Positions 25,310-33,991 are shown, counted from the first letter of the stretch. The stretch: DNA of 64,000 nucleotides from Candidatus Accumulibacter proximus (GCA_016709675.1 JADJMH010000005.1:124001-188000), one strand, 5' to 3'. Numbers and translations: made by a program. The notes: generated by a model from the sequence alone, not told the origin.

Positions 25310-25931
25310 TGACCACCAGTTCGATCCAGCGGCGACTGGCATTGCTGCTGGCGCTGGTGGCGCCGCTACCGACGGCGGGCGACCTGCAGCAGGCCTTTGA
25401 ACAGGCGTCCGGGCAAGCGCTGACTCCCTTCTTCAGGCAGTGGTTGCATCGCCCGGGAGCGCCGCAACCGAGGGTCGCCGCCGCCAGCGCCGTGGCGTCT
25501 GGCGGGGGCTACCGCCTGCGCCTTGCCGTGACCCAGAGCGCTCCTGCTTATGCCTTGCGTCTGCCGATCGAGCTGAACTACGGCGATGCTCTCGAAAGCC
25601 GTACGCTCAGCGTGGACAGAGCGCAGCAAACGCTGACGCTGGCCGTCGACCGCCTGAACCTGGCCGGCGCGGCACGGCGCAGGTATGGACGGTGCCGGGC
25701 ACACCGGCGCTGGCGGTGATCTCGGCCAACGACGCCGAGGCATTGCGTGCCCTGCTGCGCCCATTGCCCCACTACGGCAGCCAGAGTTGGCTGGTCTTCG
25801 ACGGCGGCCGGGCGATCGAACGCGGAATCTGGCCGATGATCGACCCGCCGGTACCGGTCACCCTGCTGCCCGCCGGCGCCCCGGCCGCCTTTTCTCCGCT
25901 GCTGCCCGGGTGGCGCGGCCGGCTGGGGTAG
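25309..25931 (+). pseudogene. M1-family aminopeptidase-like gene with large internal deletion
   Basis: The ATG at 25309 overlaps the previous stop and starts a signal-peptide-like MTTSSIQRRLALLLALVAPL, but within 20 residues the sequence jumps to a C-terminal M1-peptidase motif (DLQQAFEQASGQALTPFFRQ then WLHRPGAPQPRV). The HEXXH zinc domain, several hundred residues, is absent. A frameshift near 25680 moves the tail (VPGTPALAVISANDAEALRA to the stop at 25931) into another frame. It is either a genuine internal deletion or a collapsed assembly. tsaD starts two bases later. Confidence 0.55.
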
Positions 25932-25932
25932 A

Positions 25933-26959
25933 ATGCAGCCGATGCTGGTTCTCGGAATCGAATCCTCCTGCGACGAAACGGGTATCGCGCTGTACAGCAC
26001 CGCTGCTGGCGGCGCGCTGCTCGCGCACGCCCTGCGCTCGCAGGTCTGCATGCACGCGGACTACGGTGGCGTGGTGCCGGAACTCGCGTCTCGGGATCAT
26101 GTTCGACGAATGGTGCCGTTGCTCCGCCAGGTGCTGGCCGACAGCGGTTGCACGCTGGCCGAGCTTGACGCCGTCGCCTACACGCAGGGGCCGGGACTGG
26201 CGGGCGCCCTGCTGGTCGGTGCGGCCTTCGCCGAAGCCCTGGCTACCGCGCTTGGCCTGCCGACGGTGCCGGTCCATCACTTCGAAGGCCATCTGCTGTC
26301 ACCGTTGCTGTCGCGCAGGCCGCCGTCTTTTCCCTTCGTCGCTCTGCTCGTCTCGGGTGGCCATAGCCAGTTGATGCACGTCACCGGCGTCGGCCTGTAC
26401 GAGCTGATGGGTGAAACGCTCGACGACGCCGCCGGCGAGGCTTTCGACAAGACCGCCAAACTGCTCGGTCTCGGCTACCCGGGTGGCGCCGCGCTGGCCG
26501 CGCTGGCCGACAGTGGCCGCCCCGGGCGGGTGAAGCTGCCACGCCCGATGCTGAAATCCGGCGATCTCGATTTCAGCTTCAGCGGTCTGAAAACGGCGGT
26601 CTGACCAGGGTGCGCGAGTTGACCGCGATCAGCGACGAGCAGCGGGCGGACATTGCCTGCGGTTTCCAGGAGGCGATTGTCGAAGTGCTGGTCAGCAGGC
26701 CCTGCGGGCGGTGAAGGTCAGCGGTCTGCAGCGGCTGGTGGTGGCCGGGGGCGTCGGCGCCAATCGGGAATTGCGTCGCCAGCTCGATGCGCAGGCGGCA
26801 AGGGCGAGGATCGCGGTCTTCTACCCGGAACTCGAATTCTGTACCGACAACGGCGCGATGATCGCGCTCGCCGGCGCGCTGCGTCTGCAGGCGGGCGTTT
26901 CCGGCAAGCCGGCAGGTGCTTTCGCGGTGCGGCCGCGCTGGCCGTTGGCGGGCACCTGA
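25933..26959 (+). pseudogene. tsaD: tRNA N6-adenosine threonylcarbamoyltransferase TsaD, two frameshifts
   Basis: TsaD (Gcp/YgjD) transfers the threonylcarbamoyl group to A37 of ANN-decoding tRNAs with TsaB and TsaE, and is essential in most bacteria. The first 222 codons are normal: LGIESSCDETGIALY, metal ligands His116 and His120 in VHHFEGH, and LVSGGHSQLM. After DFSFSGLKTAV the frame stops at 26602; one missing C restores LTRVRELTAISDEQRADIAC, and a second missing base near 26695 restores ALRAVKVSGLQRLVVAGGVG and TDNGAMIALAG to the normal end. With two single-base repairs the protein is full length (about 342 residues), so sequencing error is more likely than loss of an essential gene. Confidence 0.85.
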
Positions 26960-26990
26960 GTGGCCGCCGTGGCGCAACCCTGCGCTGCGG

Positions 26991-27605
26991 CTACTTCCTC
27001 CTGCCGATTCGCGGTTCGCTGCCGGCCATCAGCCGCTGCAGGTTCTGCCAGTGCTTGCCGATCAGCGCCATGGCGATGATTCCGACGACCACCACCCGGC
27101 CATCGCTGCCCCACATCAGGATGGCGTAGAGCGGCGCCGCTGCGGCCGCCACCAGCGCCGCGAGCGAGGAATAGCGCAGCGCAAAGGCGATGACCAGCCA
27201 GGTGGCCAGCGTTGCCAGGCCCAGCCAGGGGTTGATCGCCAGCAGCACGCCAGCGGCAGTGGCCACGCCCTTGCCGCCCTTGAACCCGAGAAAGACCGGG
27301 TACAGGTGGCCGAAGAAGACCGCCAGCGCCACCAGTCCGACCGTGTAGCCGCCCAGCCCGTACTCGGCGGCATAGCGCCCGGCGAGAAAAACGGCCAGCC
27401 ATCCCTTGGCGGCATCGCCGATCAGGGTCAAGACCGCGGCGCCCTTGTGGCCACTGCGCAGGACGTTGGTCGCGCCGGGGTTGCCGGAGCCATAGCTGCG
27501 CGGATCGGCCAGGCCGAAGAGTCGGCTGGCGACCAGCGCGAAGGGTACGGAACCCAGCAGATAAGCGGCGAGGACGACCAGCAGCGTGATCAGGAACGGC
27601 GGCAT
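26991..27605 (-). CDS. plsY: Glycerol-3-phosphate acyltransferase PlsY
   Basis: This 204-residue polytopic inner-membrane acyltransferase uses acyl-phosphate from PlsX to acylate glycerol-3-phosphate, the first step of phospholipid synthesis. All three family motifs are visible: GSGNPGATNVLRSGHK (motif 1), FFGHLYPVFLGFKGGKGVAT (motif 2) and the GKHWQNLQRL end (motif 3), among about seven hydrophobic segments starting with LITLLVVLAAYLLGSVPFAL. The start at 27605 begins the first membrane helix. It is divergent from folB and convergent with tsaD, the usual betaproteobacterial tsaD-plsY-folB neighbourhood. It is intact although both neighbours carry frameshifts. Confidence 0.96.
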   Translation of the reverse strand: MPPFLITLLVVLAAYLLGSVPFALVASRLFGLADPRSYGSGNPGATNVLRSGHKGAAVLTLIGDAAKGWLAVFLAGRYAAEYGLGGYTVGLVALAVFFGHLYPVFLGFKGGKGVATAAGVLLAINPWLGLATLATWLVIAFALRYSSLAALVAAAAAPLYAILMWGSDGRVVVVGIIAMALIGKHWQNLQRLMAGSEPRIGRRK

Positions 27606-27726
27606 CGGGTGAGCCTTCAGGTCGTCGGTGGTGCTCTGGGTTAGAATGTCAGTACGCGCGCACTGTTGTCGCGCTGCGGACCGCAAGGCCGACCAATGAT
27701 ACTACACTGACCTGGCGCCCTACCGC

Positions 27727-28078
27727 ATGGACATCATCTTCATCGAAGACCTTCGCGCATCGACGCTGATCGGCATCTACCCGCGCGAAAAGGCGATCCC
27801 GCAGACGGTGGAGATTTCCTGCAGATCGGCACGTCGACCGCCAGTGCCGGGGCCAGCGACGACATCGGCGATACCATCGATTAGCGCGCGTGGTCGACCG
27901 CCTGCGGGCCGAACTGGCTGCTCGCCATTTCAATCTCTCGGCGGCTGGCCGAGTATGTCGCCACCCTGCTGCTCGAGGACTTCGGCGCCACCTGGGTACG
28001 CGTTTCGATCGCCAAGCTCGGCATGATGCGCGGCGTGCAGCGCGTCGGTGTGGTCATCGAGCGTGGCGCCGCGGCATG
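27727..28078 (+). pseudogene. folB: Dihydroneopterin aldolase FolB, frameshifted
   Basis: FolB converts 7,8-dihydroneopterin to 6-hydroxymethyl-dihydropterin in folate synthesis. MDIIFIEDLRASTLIGIYPR with EKAIPQTVEI is the normal N-terminus. A missing base near 27818 shifts LQIGTSTASAGASDDIGDTI into another frame, a second near 27883 interrupts the RVVDRLRAELAARHFNL part, and a third near 27940 precedes RLAEYVATLLLEDFGATWVR and a C-terminal KLGMMRGVQRVGVVIERG. Three small indels in about 350 bases of an otherwise canonical protein point to sequence error. It is divergent from plsY and followed by trkH. Confidence 0.75.
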
Positions 28079-28092
28079 AGCGGGGACCTCAG

Positions 28093-29404
28093 GTGATCAA
28101 CCGTTACGCCTCGGTCCTGTACATTCTCGGCATCCTGATCACTGGTTTCGGGGTCCTGATGCTGCTGCCGCTGTCCCTCTCGTGGCTGAACGCCGACGGC
28201 GCGCACAGCGCCTACGACGAGGCTGTGCTGATCACCGTCGCCAGCGGGGGGGGGGGGGGGGCGCGACGGCGCGATATCCTGCTGGTTGCGCTGATCTGGT
28301 CGCTGTTGCCGGCATTCGGCGCCCTGCCGCTTTACCTGCACATTGCCGGCTTGTCGTGGACCGATGCCTACTTCGAAGCGGTCTCCGGTCTGACGGCCAC
28401 CGGCGCGACGGTGCTCTCGGGGCTCGATCAACTGCCGCTGTCGATCAACTTCTGGCGGACCTTCATGCACTGGGTCGGCGGCCTCGGGGTCGTGGTTCTG
28501 GCGGTGGCGATCCTGCCGCTGCTCGGTTTCGGCGGCCGCAGCATGCTCAAGGCGGAGACGCCGGGTCCGATGAAGGACTCCAAGATCACACCGCGGATCA
28601 CCGAGACCGCCAAGGGGCTGTGGGTGGTGTACGTGATTCTCACCGCGGCCTGTGCGCTCAGCCTCCACTTCGTCGGCATGGAGCCCTGGGACGCATTGAT
28701 GCATGCCTTCTCGATCCTGGGTCTCGGCGGCTTCTCGACCAAGGATGCCAGCCTCGGCCACTTCGACAGTCTCGACATCGAAATGGTGGTGATCTTCTTT
28801 GCCCTGGTCGCCGGCATCAACTTCAGCACACACTTCCTCGTTCTCTCGAAGCGCTCATTGCGCCCCTATCGCTTTGACGTTGAGGCCCACTACTTCCTCG
28901 GTTTTCTCGCCCTGAGTTCCCTGGCGCTGGCGATTTACCTTTGGCCGGACGGCATCTACGACGATTTCCTGACAACCCTTCGCTATGTCACCTTCCACTC
29001 GGTGTCGCTCGCCACTTCGCTCGGTTTTGCCACCAGCGACTATACCCAGTGGCCGATGTTCAGCGGCCGCGCTCGGCCAGTTCGATGATCCGGTCGTTCT
29101 CTAGCAGGCTGGGGGCGGGGGGGGCCGCCCGCGGGTCGTCGCCTGTATCAACAATACCGGGCCCGGTCTCAACCTCGTAGGGCCGGCGACGACCTACGCC
29201 GTGCTGGCCGACTTCCAGACCTGGGTGTGCACCTGGGCCATGCTCCTGGGGCGGCTCGAGATCTTCACCCTGCTGGTGATTCTGACGCCCGCATTCTGGC
29301 GGCGCTACAAGCAACCCCGGGTGGCGGGCGCCATCGCCAGGCGCGCCTTTCTGCCTGCGATATTCCAGTGCATTAATGCGCCTGATGGCCCGGCCAGTGG
29401 CTGA
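28093..29404 (+). pseudogene. trkH: Potassium uptake membrane protein TrkH, with poly-G run and internal deletion
   Basis: TrkH is the pore subunit of the Trk K+ uptake system. From GTG 28093 the protein reads normally (INRYASVLYILGILITGFGV) to a run of 16 G (28246-28261), stays in frame, and continues through typical pore parts (VSGLTATGATVLSGLD, WVGGLGVVVLAVAI, SLATSLGFATSDYTQWPMF) to about 29065. The next 70 bases are unrelated, and then, in another frame from 29141, the true C-terminus follows: VACINNTGPGLNLVGPATTY and LLGRLEIFTLLVILTPAFWR. About 90-100 residues, including the third pore loop, are missing. Confidence 0.75.
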
Positions 29405-29545
29405 ACGACGGGAAATTCACGCAATCAGATCGTCTTTCATCTTCGCTGTCAGCTTCAAGTAAGGATCAGCTGCTATATAGGCACAAACGATACCGCTTTT
29501 GCGTTAGGGGTTTCAGGGTCGTTACTACAACAAGGAGGAGTCATC

Positions 29546-29812
29546 ATGTCAATTCATGCAACCAAGGAGTTACAGGCATACTGGAAAGAGAACCTGTTCT
29601 ACATCGCGGTTCTCCTGGGGATCTGGTTTTTGGTGTCCTATGTGTGCGGCATCCTGATCGTCAATCAGCTCGATGCCTACACGATCGGTGGTTTCCCGCT
29701 CGGCTTCTGGTTCGCCAACCAGGGCTCGCTGGTGACCTTTGTCGTCCTGATCTGGATTTATGTCTGGTTGATGGACAGGCTGGACATCAAGTACGGGGTA
29801 CAGCAAGACTGA
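29546..29812 (+). CDS. DUF4212 small subunit of a sodium:solute symporter
   Basis: This 88-residue membrane protein has two hydrophobic helices (FYIAVLLGIWFLVSYVCGIL and, after a short loop with PLGFWFANQGS, VTFVVLIWIYVWLMDRL). It is the small partner (DUF4212, putative solute:sodium symporter small subunit) encoded directly before VC2705-type large symporters; the pair probably forms one transporter. An excellent ribosome-binding site, AAGGAGGAG, precedes the ATG. The large subunit starts 58 bases later. The 140 bases upstream contain the promoter but no clear sigma-70 match. Confidence 0.93.
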   Translation: MSIHATKELQAYWKENLFYIAVLLGIWFLVSYVCGILIVNQLDAYTIGGFPLGFWFANQGSLVTFVVLIWIYVWLMDRLDIKYGVQQD

Positions 29813-29870
29813 GCTCAGTCCTGCCGATCACAACAGATGTTATTCCCAAATTTGAAGGGGTGACCAAACC

Positions 29871-31616
29871 ATGAGTATTCTTCTTTGGACCTGGATCATT
29901 ACAGGCGCCAGTTTCGCCCTGTATATCTACATCGCCTACGCGTCCAGGGCAAAAACAACCGGTGATTTCTATGTCGCCGAGAAGCAGGTTCCGGCCTTCA
30001 TGAACGGGATGGCGACCGGCGCCGACTGGATGTCGGCGGCGTCGTTCATTTCGATGGCCGGCCTGATCTCCTTCCTCGGACGCGACGGCTCGTATTACCT
30101 GATGGGCTGGACCGGCGGCTACGTCCTGCTGGCCATGCTGTTCGGCCCCTACCTGCGCAAATACGGCAAGTTTACGATTCCCCAGTTCATCGGCGATCGT
30201 TACTACTCGAATACCGCCCGTACCATCGCGCTGGTCTGCGCCATCTTCGTCTCCTTCACTTACGTCGCGGGCCAGATGCGCGGCGTCGGCGTCGTCTTCT
30301 CGCGCTTCATGGACGTCTCCATCAACATGGGCGTGATCATCGGCATGGCGCTGGTCTTCTTCTACGCCACGCTCGGCGGGATGAAGGGGATTACCTACAC
30401 CCAGGTCGCGCAATACGTCGTTCTGATCACCGCCTATCTGATCCCGGCGATCTTTGTCTCGATGCAGTTCACCGGCAACCCGATCCCGCAGATCGGCTAC
30501 GGTTCGGCGATCAGCGCCGAAGGCGCGGCCTTGCTCAACGACCCCAGCACCCAGGGCAAGTACCTGCTCGACGTACTGAACGGCCTGCACAAGGATCTCG
30601 GTTTTGTCGCGTACACCACGGGTCAGCGGCCGATGATCGACGTCTTCTTCATCACCTTCTCGCTGATGATCGGCACCGCCGGCCTGCCGCACATCCTGAT
30701 CCGCTTCTTCACCGTTCCCAAGATGCGTGACGCACGCTCTTCGGCCGGCTGGGCGCTGATCTTCATCGCCCTGCTGTACACCACGGCTCCGGCGGTCGCC
30801 GTTTTTGCCCGCACCAACTTCATCAAGACGGTGAACAACGTCGAGTATGTCAATGCCCCGTCCTGGTTCAAGAACTGGGAAAAGACCAAGCTGGTCGGCT
30901 GGAAGGACAAGAATGGCGACGGCATCATGCAGCTTCGCAAGGGTGCATGGGACGATCCGAAGAGCGAAAACGAAGTCAAGATTGACCAGGACATCATGGT
31001 TCTGGCCAGCCCCGAAATCGCCAAGCTGCCCAACTGGACTGTCGGTCTGATCGGCGCCGGCGGCCTGGCGGCGGCCCTGTCCACGGCGGCGGGGCTGTTG
31101 CTGGTGATCTCGGCGGCGATTTCGCATGACCTGATGAAGGGTATCGTCAAACCCGATATGTCGGAAAAGGCGGAACTGTGGTGGGCGCGCGGTGGCGCCG
31201 GCGTGGCCGTCGTCATCGCCGGCCTGTTTGGCATCTATCCGCCGGGGTTCGTCGCCCAGGTGGTGGCTTTTGCCTTCGGCCTGGCCGCGGCGTCGTTCTT
31301 CCCGGCCTTGCTGATGGGCATCTTCAACAAGAAGATGAACAAGGAAGGCGCCATCGCCGGAATGATCGTCGGCATCGTCTTTACCGCCGGCTATATCTAT
31401 TACTTCAAGTATGGCAACCCGGCGGCCAACAACCCGGCCGGCTGGTGGCTGGGGATCTCCCCTGAAGGGATCGGCACCGTCGGCGCCGCGCTTAATTTCG
31501 TCGTCTCCTATGTGGTCAGCAAGTTCACCAAGGAGCCGTCGGCCGAGATCCAGGACCTGGTGGGCAGCCTGCGTTACCCAGGCAAGCTCGAAGCACCCGC
31601 GGCCAGCAGCCATTGA
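29871..31616 (+). CDS. VC2705-family sodium:solute symporter, large subunit
   Basis: This 581-residue SSS-family transporter has about 13 membrane helices and is related to the acetate permease ActP, importing a carboxylate with Na+. Family features include ADWMSAASFISMAGLISFLG near residue 45, the AGQMRGVGVVFSRFMDV segment and GTAGLPHILIRFFTV. A hydrophilic loop of about 75 residues (roughly 320-395) contains DKNGDG (Asp346, Asn348, Asp350), an EF-hand-like pattern. The DUF4212 gene precedes it and a strong terminator follows. Acetate uptake would suit an Accumulibacter-like host, but substrate is not shown by sequence. Confidence 0.93.
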   Translation: MSILLWTWIITGASFALYIYIAYASRAKTTGDFYVAEKQVPAFMNGMATGADWMSAASFISMAGLISFLGRDGSYYLMGWTGGYVLLAMLFGPYLRKYGKFTIPQFIGDRYYSNTARTIALVCAIFVSFTYVAGQMRGVGVVFSRFMDVSINMGVIIGMALVFFYATLGGMKGITYTQVAQYVVLITAYLIPAIFVSMQFTGNPIPQIGYGSAISAEGAALLNDPSTQGKYLLDVLNGLHKDLGFVAYTTGQRPMIDVFFITFSLMIGTAGLPHILIRFFTVPKMRDARSSAGWALIFIALLYTTAPAVAVFARTNFIKTVNNVEYVNAPSWFKNWEKTKLVGWKDKNGDGIMQLRKGAWDDPKSENEVKIDQDIMVLASPEIAKLPNWTVGLIGAGGLAAALSTAAGLLLVISAAISHDLMKGIVKPDMSEKAELWWARGGAGVAVVIAGLFGIYPPGFVAQVVAFAFGLAAASFFPALLMGIFNKKMNKEGAIAGMIVGIVFTAGYIYYFKYGNPAANNPAGWWLGISPEGIGTVGAALNFVVSYVVSKFTKEPSAEIQDLVGSLRYPGKLEAPAASSH

Positions 31617-31642
31617 TCGATGACTTGAGCTGGACGGCCCTC

Positions 31643-31678
31643 ATGGCGGCTGCCGGAAACGGCAGCCGCCATCTTTTT
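31643..31678 (+). terminator. Rho-independent terminator after the symporter operon
   Basis: ATGGCGGCTGCCG (31643-31655), loop GAAA, and CGGCAGCCGCCAT (31660-31672) form a perfect 13-bp stem with a GNRA loop, followed by CTTTTTGT. Confidence 0.95.
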
Positions 31679-31711
31679 GTACTTTGGCGAAGCGATGAGG
31701 GGAGTTGTACC

Positions 31712-32191
31712 ATGACTGCGAAAGCAGAACCGGTGCTGGGCAGGATGAAAATGATCAAACGTCTCAATAATTACATCTTGTCCAAGATAATGGGCATTCG
31801 GCTGCGCGCCGTCGCTGCCGTCTTTCTCGGCGGTTTCGCTGGCTTGAGCCTGACGGCCACCATTCTTCCCACGGTCATCTCGGTCCTCGGGGTTACCGAC
31901 GATTTCTCGGCGCGCATTGATCTGGCCGGTTTTGCCGTATACTCGTTCCTGGCGTGGGCGGTCGGCGGCTGGGCTGCCCAGAGAACGGCCAGTGCACAGG
32001 CGGGAGCGGTCATTCTGGGCCTGATAGGTGCAGTCAGCGCAGCCATTTTTGCCACCATGGCCTACGGCGCCGCCAAGGAAGTGCTGATGCTGCTACTGTT
32101 GTGCGCCGCTGCGGGATTGGCCTACGGTACCTTCGGCGGCATGCTGATCGCCATGGCCCTGGGCGAAAACAAGACCCCTGAACCGGATTGA
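31712..32191 (+). CDS. Small membrane protein downstream of the symporter
   Basis: This 159-residue protein has about four hydrophobic helices (for example AAVFLGGFAGLSLTATILPT, IDLAGFAVYSFLAWAVGGWA, AGAVILGLIGAVSAAIFATM and MLLLLCAAAGLAYGTFGGML). I do not recognise a characterised family. The N-terminal 35 or so residues are basic and cytoplasmic. The ATG at 31712 follows GAGGGGAG. It lies after the symporter terminator, so it should be made from its own promoter or by read-through. A role linked to the transporter is only suggested by position. Confidence 0.8.
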   Translation: MTAKAEPVLGRMKMIKRLNNYILSKIMGIRLRAVAAVFLGGFAGLSLTATILPTVISVLGVTDDFSARIDLAGFAVYSFLAWAVGGWAAQRTASAQAGAVILGLIGAVSAAIFATMAYGAAKEVLMLLLLCAAAGLAYGTFGGMLIAMALGENKTPEPD

Positions 32192-32331
32192 CTGGTTGAC
32201 CCGGGTTCGAACGGGGAAACGCGGCTGGCGAGTCAACAGGAGGAGCCGGCGGCAAGCCAACACGGCAAATCCATTCTTCCCGAAAAGCGCCGTTCTGCTG
32301 AGGGCGCCAGCCGAGAATTGACCGCCGGCCC

Positions 32332-32985
32332 TCAGCCGCCGTTCGCTGCCGGCTTCGGCTCCTGTGGGCTGGCCTTGGGCATGGTCAACTCCAGTTCCTT
32401 GGCCTTGGCGTCGGGGATGATCTCCAGCAGGTTGACCACCTTTTTCACGTCGCTGGTGGTGCGCGCCACCTGGATCGCCGAGTCGGCCTCGCGCTGAGTG
32501 ACCAGACCCAGCAGGTAGACAACCCCGGCCTCGGTCACCACCTTGACATGGACTGCGTTGAAGTTGCCCGAGTCGACGAAGCGGCCCTTGACGCGCGTGG
32601 TAATGTAGGAGTCCTTGCTGCGCGTCGAGTATGAGGTGACCGGCCCGACGACGAGTTCATTGTAGACCCCTTCGACCTGCGGGATGCCGGCGACGATGCG
32701 CTCGATGGTGGCCTTCATGTCCTCGGTGGGGACTTCTCCGGTCACCAGCACCTTGCGGTTATAGCTGGTGAAGTTGGTGTGCGAGTTGTCACCCGACTTC
32801 TCGTTGACGCGCGCCGCGGCCTTCCATTCGATGCTCTCGTCTTCGGTTTGTATTCCCAGACTGCGCCGATCCATCGTCGCCAGTGCGCCACCGGCAGCAC
32901 CGGCAGCGACCAACGGCAGGCAGCCCTGCAACATCGGCAGCAGGGCCGCGCCGAGCAGCAGGCTGGTGATCAAGAGCTTCTTCAT
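32332..32985 (-). CDS. dolP: Outer-membrane lipoprotein DolP (YraP), two BON domains
   Basis: This 217-residue lipoprotein has a signal peptide ending in MLQGC (lipid Cys22) and two BON domains: the first about residues 45-115 (KVLVTGEVPTEDMKATIERI, VEGVYNELVV) and the second about 120-195 (ITTRVKGRFVDSGNFNAVHV, EAGVVYLLGLVTQREADSAI). DolP localises to division sites and supports outer-membrane integrity and BAM function in E. coli. It overlaps the diaA stop by ATGA, and the yraN-diaA-dolP order matches the E. coli locus. A CTGAGGGC/GCCCTCAG inverted repeat (32298-32335) spans its end. Confidence 0.93.
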   Translation of the reverse strand: MKKLLITSLLLGAALLPMLQGCLPLVAAGAAGGALATMDRRSLGIQTEDESIEWKAAARVNEKSGDNSHTNFTSYNRKVLVTGEVPTEDMKATIERIVAGIPQVEGVYNELVVGPVTSYSTRSKDSYITTRVKGRFVDSGNFNAVHVKVVTEAGVVYLLGLVTQREADSAIQVARTTSDVKKVVNLLEIIPDAKAKELELTMPKASPQEPKPAANGG

Positions 32986-33575
32986 TCGCTAACTCCCATG
33001 AGCAGGCAATCGATGCCATCGCAAAAACAGTGGATGGCGAGCAGATGCGTTTCCTGAATTCGTGCCGTGCGGTTGGCCGGCACGCAGATGTGTACATCGC
33101 CATCGCGCAGCATCTCACCGATCAACCCGCCGTCCCTGCCGGTCAGCGCCACAACGCGCAGGTCGTTCTCGTGTGCGGCACTGATCGCCTCGATGACATT
33201 GGGTGAATTGCCCGACGTCGAGATGGCGACCAGGATGTCGCCGGCCTGGCCGAGGGCGCGCACCTGCTTGGCAAACACGACCTTGTAGCCGTAGTCGTTG
33301 GCGATTGCCGAGATGATCGAGGTGTCGGTGGTCAGCGCGATTGCCGCCAGTTCGTGGCGCTCGATCTCGAAGCGGTTGACCAGTTCGGCTGCCAGGTGCT
33401 GCGCGTCGGCCGCCGAACCGCCGTTGCCGCAGGCGAGGATCTTGCCATTGTTCAGAAGACAGCCAACCATCGCCTCGATCGCCTGGGCAATTGGCGCGGC
33501 CAGCAGTTCGACGGCGTCGAGCTTGATCTGGGCGCTCTCGTGGAAGTGCTGGCTGATACGGGCGGTCAGGTCCAT
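32982..33575 (-). CDS. diaA: DiaA/GmhA-type SIS-domain protein
   Basis: This 197-residue SIS-domain protein is related to phosphoheptose isomerase GmhA and to DiaA, which binds DnaA and stimulates replication initiation. It shows LACGNGGSAADAQHLAAELV, the sugar-phosphate loop VAISTSGNSPNV, VALTGRDGG and RIQETHLLAIHCFCDGID. Position between yraN and dolP points to DiaA as in E. coli, but the SIS motifs needed for isomerase activity are largely kept, so GmhA activity cannot be excluded. Start 33575 begins MDLTARISQHFHESAQ, the expected N-terminus; no strong ribosome-binding site is seen. It is translationally coupled to dolP. Confidence 0.9.
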   Translation of the reverse strand: MDLTARISQHFHESAQIKLDAVELLAAPIAQAIEAMVGCLLNNGKILACGNGGSAADAQHLAAELVNRFEIERHELAAIALTTDTSIISAIANDYGYKVVFAKQVRALGQAGDILVAISTSGNSPNVIEAISAAHENDLRVVALTGRDGGLIGEMLRDGDVHICVPANRTARIQETHLLAIHCFCDGIDCLLMGVSE

Positions 33576-33616
33576 GGGCGGTGTACTTCGGTTCCGGGCA
33601 ATCCGGGATTCTAACA

Positions 33617-33991
33617 TCAGAGGATCAGGAAGACCTCGAACTCGACCCGACGCCAGGGATCGGGGTCCTTGCGCAGCTTGGAGACGCGCGCTTCGAGTTT
33701 TTCGCCGGCGTCGAGCGCGCTGGCTACGGCACGGTTCTCGGCGCGCGGCACGTATCCGAGCTGGTGCCCGTTCCATTCGACACGGACCGCCTTCGCATCG
33801 TGCCGGTTGTCGGCTTCGCGAACCAGCGTCAGACGGTCTCCGGGCTTGATCTGTGACCACAGTTCGCTCACCGCGTAGTACTGGCTGCCGGCCAGCGGCG
33901 AACTCTGTACGAGAACCCTGATCGTCTCGCCAGCGCCCGCCTGCAGGCACAGGAACAGCCCGAGGGCGGCGCTAAGGCGCAGAAAACGCAT
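33617..33991 (-). CDS. HIRAN-domain protein with signal peptide
   Basis: This 124-residue protein begins with a cleavable-looking signal peptide (MRFLRLSAALGLFLCLQAGA) followed by a HIRAN domain: SSPLAGSQYYAVSELWSQI, GDRLTLVREADNRHDAKAVR and VEWNGHQLGYVPRAENRAVA. HIRAN domains in helicases such as HLTF bind DNA 3' ends, but short bacterial secreted versions like this have no established function. The gene overlaps the end of yraN by 20 bases and sits before diaA, inside an otherwise conserved cluster. It is likely co-transcribed with yraN, diaA and dolP. Periplasmic location is predicted from the N-terminus only. Confidence 0.85.
   Translation of the reverse strand: MRFLRLSAALGLFLCLQAGAGETIRVLVQSSPLAGSQYYAVSELWSQIKPGDRLTLVREADNRHDAKAVRVEWNGHQLGYVPRAENRAVASALDAGEKLEARVSKLRKDPDPWRRVEFEVFLIL

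Noticed and set aside
29787..31613. Long open frame of 608 codons on the minus strand opposite the symporter
   Set aside because: It is the antisense shadow of a high-GC gene: its protein is charged and low in complexity, shows no family, and the plus-strand symporter is unmistakable.
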